NCBI GenBank assembly: GCA_036172665.1 | Contig: CM069872.1 | Coordinates: forward strand, 39,914,101 to 39,978,100 | From: Prosopocoilus inquinatus | Taxonomy: Eukaryota; Arthropoda; Insecta; Coleoptera; Lucanidae | DNA: 64,000 nt | Direction: 5' to 3' | Shown: in pieces, positions 57,777 to 64,000 of the stretch | Numbering within the stretch: the stretch's first letter is position 1 | Layout: every line of letters begins with the position of its first letter | Translations under genes and position numbers: made by a program | The notes under the pieces: model-generated | The model's input: only the letters and a program-made list of their open reading frames with translations | What the model was told of the DNA's origin: nothing | Database searches by the model: none

Positions 57777-57881
57777 TTTGGTCTGCAGTGGGAATGTCGA
57801 GCTACATCTCTGCTGATGAAGCCCCAAACAGGGCTGAAACAGCTGTACAGAGGCTGCTCGAAGTTTTCACTGCAGACCAAA
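57777..57881 (+). ncRNA. Type I hammerhead ribozyme
   Basis: A self-cleaving RNA motif. Stem I is CTCTG/CAGAG (57808-57812, 57848-57852), an internal loop TACAT/GCT, then TCGAGC/GCTCGA (57797-57802, 57856-57861). The core CTGATGA (57813-57819) is followed by stem II AGCCC-CAAACA-GGGCT, then GAA (57836-57838). Stem III is ACA-GC-TGT (57839-57846) with A at position 17, so cleavage is expected between 57847 and 57848. A 14-bp perfect outer helix (57777-57790 with 57868-57881) extends stem I. All invariant core bases are present. The very short stem III and the stem I internal loop match the small type I hammerheads of Penelope-like elements and retrozymes, which often act as dimers; ACAGCTGT is self-complementary. 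Activity is inferred, not shown. Confidence 0.88.
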
Positions 57882-57934
57882 GGACAACAAATTTTTTTAA
57901 AACTTTTTTTACATTGGGTCAAGTGAATGGTAAA

Positions 57935-58749
57935 GGGGTGGGACGATTCACCGTCGCCAACTCGCCGTCGCCGATTCACCGTCGCCAATTCGTCGTAGAA
58001 CCAATTCTTCGTCGATCCAATTTACCGTTCGCCCAATTCGCCGTCCCATGTTACTGCTTTATTTAGCTTGATAAGCTTTAAAACACTTTCTGACCATTTT
58101 AGATAATATCCAAGTTATACCTACGAATTGAAGAAAATAACTACAGTTTCAGTACGTTTCAAGTAAATTAAAATGGACTTTACTATTGTTTTTCTATTTC
58201 AAGTTAAAATAAATTCCTAATTACAGTGCGACCACCGTAAGACACAAAATTACGAACAAATTGGTGCTGTACGTACACATAATCATAATTCTATTTTTTT
58301 TTAATGGAACCCCTTTTTCAATTTATAATTTTAAATGACGAACTTTCATAAATCAATATTTTGAAAGCAGTCGACTTTTGATGTGTAGTGATTTTGATTG
58401 ATATGAAAATCAATATGATTTTGAGCAGAATATGAAAATATAAAAAAGATGAATTGGAGGGATTTTACGAACACCCTGAAGAATAAGAAATACTTCCTGG
58501 AAGACCAAATTTTTTTATCTGTTTCTTTGTCTATGTATCACATTTAATTAATAACAAATTATTTTATTTTCCATTAATTATGTTAACTTCTTTATTTTAT
58601 TTACATATAATTATCGGTATATTATTATTTGGATATGTACTTGGACATCGCTAACGGCGAATTTACCGACGGCGAGTTTTCCGGCGGTGAATTGTACCTA
58701 CGACGAATCGGCGACGACAAATCGGTGATGGCGAATTGTCCTAGACCCA
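57935..58749. mobile_element. Foldback element with 14-16 bp tandem units in its arms
   Basis: The left arm (57935-58047) is about seven units of the type ATTCGCCGTCGCC (57945 on). The right arm (about 58648-58749) has the inverse (GGCGAATTTACCGACGGCG, GGCGACGAC). Outer ends match as GGGTGGGACGATTCACC and the inverse of GGGTCTAGGACAATTCGCC. The centre is AT-rich and non-coding. It begins 54 bp after the hammerhead. Confidence 0.75.
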
Positions 58750-59479
58750 ATGGTAAATGCTTTTACTTGAATTTTGAACGACCAAATATGTACACGTTAC
58801 TTTTTATTTGGATTAACCATTTCAGCTCATGATGTGTCCACATTTCAATTTGGCTTTGGACGTGCCTTCTACGTACAACAAATCCTGAAATCGCTTCAAG
58901 GCTGACTTAGGTTTCGGTCAGTTGTGGTTCAATGTGTTTTATTGATCGCCATATCATATTGTACTTGGAACGAAATTTTGTTTTAGTGTTAGTATTACTT
59001 GAGTCGAAATACGTTGGAATTACAACTTTCCCTTGATACAGGAAATTTATGGAACGTTGAACAAAATCTTAAAGTGAATTATTTACAATACATTCAAAAT
59101 CGAAGTAAAACTTATTCAATATAAAAAAATTAAATTCTAAGCTAAAATAACATAGCACCATGTAGGTAAATATGCAATCTTTTTTGTAGTGTCCTCACAT
59201 TTACTTTCTTTGCAGACGTCCTGTTTTTCTAGAACTCTCCTTACTTGTGAAAAAAAAAACACAGGGATGTACTTTGGTTCCTAGAAAACACGCAGGATGA
59301 AAGGATGCATCTTTGTTGCTTCAAATCAAAATCTATGTTTTTGTCCTGGTTTTTTTCTTTTTTAGGCAGATTTCAACAGTTTTTAATTTAGAAATCTGTA
59401 AGTTCTTTTAATGACTTATTTATTGATATCACATCTTCACTATTTTTTACTTGAAAAATTTTATAATTCACTGGTTTGA
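58750..59479. other. AT-rich DNA, no gene seen
   Basis: No supported frame or repeat. Confidence 0.4.
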
Positions 59480-60090
59480 CCGGTATTCTTTAATTATTAT
59501 TAATTATCTCTTCCTTCAGCATATAATTAGCAACGCATTTATTTGCGTGCATGTTCTGTCGTACGCGTTTACTAGAATCATAAATTACACTTGCGTACTT
59601 CGATATATTAAACGATTTTTTGCGTAAATCGTGTGCGCCACCATTAATTAAGCCAAACACCCGAAAACCCAATTAATCTTCAGCAAAACACCTGCAACTC
59701 CCAGCTTTACGACAAAGTAACCACAGACTAATTATTCCGGTTAATTAAGTGAACTGTTAAACGGATAAATCAGCGATTAGATTGGAACTATTTGTTTACA
59801 GCGTCGGCCGAGTCGATTACGAATAATGTACGCCTTGGAAGACCCAAAGCGGAGCGGTTTATTAAATAATATTAATCACGAGTTGCGCTATTAAAGCCGT
59901 TTGATTCTGTTTGCCGAGCGGGCATATCGTCGATCTCGATGTTATTATTAAACCGAGCATGGAATTGTTCTTTGGTTGTGGTCTCCCGATAACATTTTTA
60001 GAAACGTTGTCGCCGTAATTGTTTATTTTCTTAGCCAGCGCGGGTTCGTTTCTTGATCGCACGCTCAAGTCTCTCATTTATTCCACTTTA
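59480..60090. other. Candidate conserved non-coding island
   Basis: The most regulatory-looking stretch of the window: many TTAATTA/ATTAATTA sites, ACCACAG (a Runt-type core), TTTATTTGCGTGC, and a balanced composition without repeats. No coding frame is convincing. Conservation in related species would be needed to support a role. Confidence 0.33.
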
Positions 60091-60479
60091 ACTCTTTTTT
60101 TTAGACTTGTTTACTTGATATTCTGCTTAATTATAAGCAATAATAAGTGGCAAGAATTCATTTAGCTATGCAATAACAATTTTTTATTATCGATGTTGTA
60201 AAATTCAGTATTAAGAATACGGCTGTCGAGATTGACTTAATCGATCAGTTTGATTTTTTACAATGTGATTAAAGATTGAAAGATCTGTCGTTAGTTTTTT
60301 TCTTCTTTTGGGTTGGGAAGGGAGGGGGGGTTTTGACTTGGTAATCTTCTTGCTATTCAGTTGTAAAGATGGGGGGTCAAAAGACTTGTCTAATCAGTTT
60401 GGTTGGATTTGATTTGAAAGAGTTGGATAAGTTGGGCTTGTGATAATATAGAATCGTCGTTTAGAGTACAGTACTAATT
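60091..60479. other. AT-rich spacer
   Basis: Includes a G-rich patch GGGAAGGGAGGGGGGG near 60315. No gene. Confidence 0.35.
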
Positions 60480-60990
60480 AAAATAACAGTATTAACAGCA
60501 TATGTGTGCAGCCGAGCATCGTGGACCTGGTCCGGCCCGGTGTCAATAACCAAGCGGGCCCGCGGGGCAGCCGCACAATAGCGGTCATGTGAATCGCCGC
60601 ATGGACCAGCCACACGCAACTGTTTGCCAGCTATAACACGTGTTATATGTAATTGCCACCACTATCTTATTCGACGGAGCCATTCAAACGAGAACGTATT
60701 CCTTTAAAAAACGAAACGCTCTTAAACGCATGCACCGTATCTTATGAATCCACATTTTTGGCGTGATTAATACCTGTCGGGTTATGTGCATTCCTCGGAT
60801 GTTTGGCCACGAAACTTTTATGCCCGAGATAATAAGACTTATACTTTATTGGCGGAAAAAGTTATTCGGACACTTGATATATCTTTTGCCGCCTTTTAAT
60901 TAATGTCATTCCCGCTCACGCATTATTTATAAGGCGACCGATAAGTACAGCATACCTCTGGAATTCTTACATGCGGTGATTCTTGATTAG
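60480..60990. other. Candidate conserved non-coding island (GC-rich core)
   Basis: 60520-60620 is among the most GC-rich stretches of the window (GGTCCGGCCCGGTGTC, GCGGGCCCGCGGGGC) without an open frame. The flank has TTTTTGGCGTGATTAATACC and TTTTATGCCCGAG. It could be an enhancer, a promoter or CpG-type DNA of a nearby gene. Confidence 0.3.
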
Positions 60991-61118
60991 CTTTTCTTTT
61001 CTGAATTTCACTCTTTCAAGTATCGTTTCATATTCAACATAAATTACAGCGTATACAGAAAGAATACTTCCAACAGCACATGAACACTAACTCTTAATTT
61101 AAAGTTACTCCATTAATA

Positions 61119-62737
61119 TTGTTGTATTTACGTTGTTTTTGTTTAGATGAAATTAAAACACCGAATTTCATACATCGAATATCAAACGTCAAACTATCAC
61201 ACAACGAATTGACATACACCGAATTGTCATACACCAAGTTATGCTACACAACAAATTGTCTTATATACCAAATTGTCACGCATAGAATTGTTACTCACCA
61301 AATTGTTATAAGTAAGGGTCGGACATTCCTAGGATATCTGGTAAAAACCAGTGTAAAGATAAAAAAAGGAGCGGCGTAGATTTCAACGTCGCCGCTGAAC
61401 GTCTTTTATGCCCGAGGCACTCTCACCCTCGCGTTCATTGCATCAGAAGCAACCATTTGATGTAAATTACGTGTGTAACATAATTGCCTTTATAGTTTCT
61501 TTCAAATTAATAATTATGAAAACATTATAATTATTTAATGTAGCTTTTAAAAAGACTGGCATAATACATTTAATTCATATCAATTATAGCGCCGTCACTG
61601 CAAAAAGAATGCCAGTTTATTTCGGAATGAATCAGTTACGTAAACAAGTTTTTATAACCAGTCGACCAGAACTGTAGTGGTTACTGCGTGCCGCATAGAC
61701 TTCTCGGGCTTCGACTGGTTTATTATTTTGTTTTTACAGGGTAGACGCGTTAAAGATTAGAACTTTTTCCGACTATGATCGCTTCAGCTTATTAGTAGTT
61801 CCTCGTATATTTAACGAAACCTTCTGCCTAAAATGCGCCTAGGCCTCGTATATTTAACGAAACCTTCTGCCTAAAATGCGCCTAGGCCTGGTTATAAGTA
61901 CATCGAATTATATTACACATCAAATTGTTATGTGTATCAAATTGCCATGCACCGAATTGTCGTCACACATCAAATTACTATACACCGAATTATTGTGCAC
62001 TGAACTGTTTTACACAGAATTGTCATGGATCCTTCTCTATCAAAGTCCTTCAATTTCAGAATGAACGTTCTGAAAACTGCTCAAATCGCGATGAGAATCC
62101 CAATAAAATAATTCTTGACCTACAGTTGCTTGGTTATTATTATTCTATTTACGCTGTTGTTGTTTAGATGAAACTAAAAAACCAAATTTCATACACCGAA
62201 TTGTCATACACCCAATAGACATATACCGAATTGACACATACCGATTGGCATACACCGAATTGTCATACAGCAAGTTATACTACACATCCAATTGTCCTAT
62301 ATACCGAATTCTCATGCACCGATTAGTCTCACACCAAATTATGTTACACGTCCCAATGTTCTATGCACCAAGTTGTCATGTACCGAATTGCCATATACAC
62401 CAAATTATTATATATCGAATTGTCATACACCCAATTGACGTACACCGAATTGTCATACACCTAGATTATGCTTTAAGCCCTCATGACACGGTGACATTTA
62501 TTGTATCAAATTTACGAGAAACTGACAGAGAAGGAACGAATTAGCGAATAAATATTCACCATGGTAACCTGTCTCTGTCACTTTGTCACAAATTTTTGCA
62601 ATTCTTTTACAAAAGTTTTCATTGTGTCATATGGCTCTTATACTAAATTATCATATATACCAAATTGTCATGCACCGAATTGTCATACACTGAATTATTG
62701 TATAACGAATTGTCTTACATCGAATCGGCATGGACCC
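61119..62737 (+). repeat. Minisatellite of 15-bp units in two direct blocks
   Basis: Units of the type CACCGAATTGTCATA recur, many degenerate, in block 1 (61119-62029, interrupted by the element at 61315-61891) and block 2 (about 62140-62737). Both blocks start with GTTGT/CTGTTG...TTTAGATGAAA and end with CATGGATCC or CATGGACCC, so a larger unit was duplicated. The Tyr/His-rich frames here are composition effects. Confidence 0.85.
61315..61891 (-). mobile_element. Small DNA element, copy 2, inside the minisatellite
   Basis: Inverted copy of 16147-16681, similar over its full length. It is flanked by TTATAAGTA on both sides (61306-61314 and 61892-61900). It contains a 43-bp tandem duplication near one end (61801 and 61844 starts), which explains its extra length (577 versus 535 bp). 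Confidence 0.88.
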
Positions 62738-62749
62738 GCCTTAGACATC

Positions 62750-64000
62750 GTAAATAAAACAACTCATCGATTCTCTTTTCTTAATTATTTTGGTTATTTC
62801 TTAACCAAATGATTTTCTTTTGTTTTCATTTAACGCTGTTTTCTTCGTGGTCCATTTTTAATCGTTTCTCCTTTTCTTCCTTTCTTGCTTCCTTAAATAA
62901 AACGATCTGTTAAATTTTGTAAGTAAGTAACTCATCAATTCTCTGTTGTTTCTCTTTGATGATTTTATCTGACTCTTTGATCATTTACAAAGTTTAACAG
63001 ATAATTTTATTTAAAGAAACCAATGTTAAATGAAAGCAGAAAAAGTCGTTTGATTGTCTTTTATTTTCCTTTGACGATTGATTCTTTTTTGATTAGTGGG
63101 AACAACCAAACGATCTTCTTCTGTTTACATTTAATATTGTTGTGTGAACAATTAAACGATTTTCTTCTGTTTTCATTTAACGTTGTTTTCGTTAAATAAA
63201 ATTATTTGTTACACACAGTTTAAATATATAACTCATCGATTCTCTTTTCTTTTCTTTTGACGATGGTGCTAAGAGATTTTTTTATCACTTTTTTTGAGCA
63301 CCTAAACGACTTTCTTCTGTTTTTTTTCCATGGGCGATATGTAATCGTTTTTTCTTTCCTTCCTTCTTTGCATCTGTTAAACCTTGTAAATAAAATAACT
63401 CATCGATTTTCTTTTATTTTCATTTGACATTTTTATCTGATTCAATTATTTTTGATCACTGTGAACAATCAAAGGATTCTCTTCTGTTTTCATTAATGTT
63501 GTCTTCGTCATGGGCGATTTTTAATTATTTCTTCTTTCAATTACAAAGTTTTTTTAATATCGAACCGGACAGAATTATGAAGGGAAAACACTCAACATTT
63601 CGCGCTATAGATTTATAGCTTCCTGACGAAGATGTCCGGCTCGAGATTAAATAAACTTTGTACTTACAATTTTCATCGGACGAGAACCAACTTTTTAGAC
63701 ATGCTGTTAGGCATCATAAATATCTCAACGATTCTCCTTTGTTTTCCTTTGATCACCATGAAAAACAACATGATTTTCTTCTGTTTTGAATTGACCTGTT
63801 TTATTCGCGGACGATTTGTGTATGAATTTCGATTTCCCTCTATTTTCAATTGACTTGTTTTATTCGTGTGCGATTTTTAATTGTTTTCTTGTAAAGTTTT
63901 CTTTTAATTTCAATTGTTTTTTTGTCATTGTGAACAACCGGATAATTTTCTTTTGATTTCGTGTAACGTCGCATCGGTCGATTTTTAATTATTGTTTTTC
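62750..64000 (+). repeat. Degenerate satellite array, runs off the window
   Basis: T-rich monomers share AACTCATCGATTCTCTTTTC, AAACGATTTTCTTCTG, TTTTCATTTAACG and ATGGGCGATTTTTAAT. The first block is at 62761, 62929, 63230, 63397 and about 63723, giving spacings of about 150-168 bp or twice that. Monomers are strongly diverged. The array reaches the window edge, so its true length is unknown. Confidence 0.75.

Noticed and set aside
61119..62812. Tyr/His/Cys-rich frames
   Set aside because: Translations of the 15-bp minisatellite in different phases; not genes.
1..64000. CRISPR arrays, operons, bacterial ribosome sites or terminators
   Set aside because: No regular spacers between identical short repeats, and the content is clearly eukaryotic; tandem repeats here have no unique spacers.

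Overview
The window looks like repeat-dense, gene-poor nuclear DNA from an arthropod, most likely an insect. It is AT-rich, it has no bacterial-style gene packing, and nearly every recognisable coding stretch is a decayed transposable element: Tc1/mariner, pogo, hAT-like ends, CR1/Jockey-type and RTE-like LINEs, a Penelope-like element, tRNA-derived SINEs and many TA-flanked MITEs. The order of insect cannot be set from this sequence alone. I found no credible host protein-coding gene.

Layout. 0.2-2.1 kb: a Tc1-type transposase whose 3' part is amplified as alternating long and short units with a 764-bp period. 5.0-8.5 kb: an LTR-like repeat, a broken CR1/Jockey-type LINE and a reverse-strand tRNA-derived SINE. 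10.4-11.9 kb: a Penelope-like tail (reverse-transcriptase end plus GIY-YIG endonuclease) with a degenerate hammerhead remnant. 12.2-13.9 kb: inverted arms carrying octamer-like motifs around a pyrimidine minisatellite and a LINE zinc-knuckle fragment. 16.1-16.7 kb and, inverted, 61.3-61.9 kb: two copies of a small element with 8-9 bp target duplications. 17.8-20.2 kb: a dead pogo element. 20.5-25.3 kb: a TATCGATA-rich hAT-like end, a LINE reverse-transcriptase fragment, LTR-like repeats and a C-tract tandem array. 27.5-31.5 kb: RTE-like LINE fragments, one with its 3' end triplicated. 31.5-36.5 kb: a mariner tail amplified with an exact 159-bp (53-codon) period, and a nearly intact 1,290-bp mariner. 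45.4-54.9 kb: long foldback elements, MITEs and tandem tRNA-like units. 57.8 kb: a well-formed type I hammerhead ribozyme next to a foldback element. 61.1-64.0 kb: a 15-bp minisatellite followed by a satellite that runs off the window.

Two things stand out. The first is the hammerhead ribozyme at 57777-57881: all core nucleotides are present, the three helices are perfect or near-perfect, and it sits inside a longer perfect outer stem. The second is the repeated tandem amplification of transposon 3' ends (Tc1, mariner, LINE and tRNA-like units), which suggests a shared local mechanism.

Between the repeats are islands that look non-repetitive, are less AT-rich and contain TAATTA and TTTAT-type motifs (9.0-9.4, 26.2-26.5, 40.1-40.6, 47.5-48.1, 59.5-60.1 and 60.5-61.0 kb). 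They could be conserved non-coding DNA of a regulatory desert or a very large intron, but this is inference.
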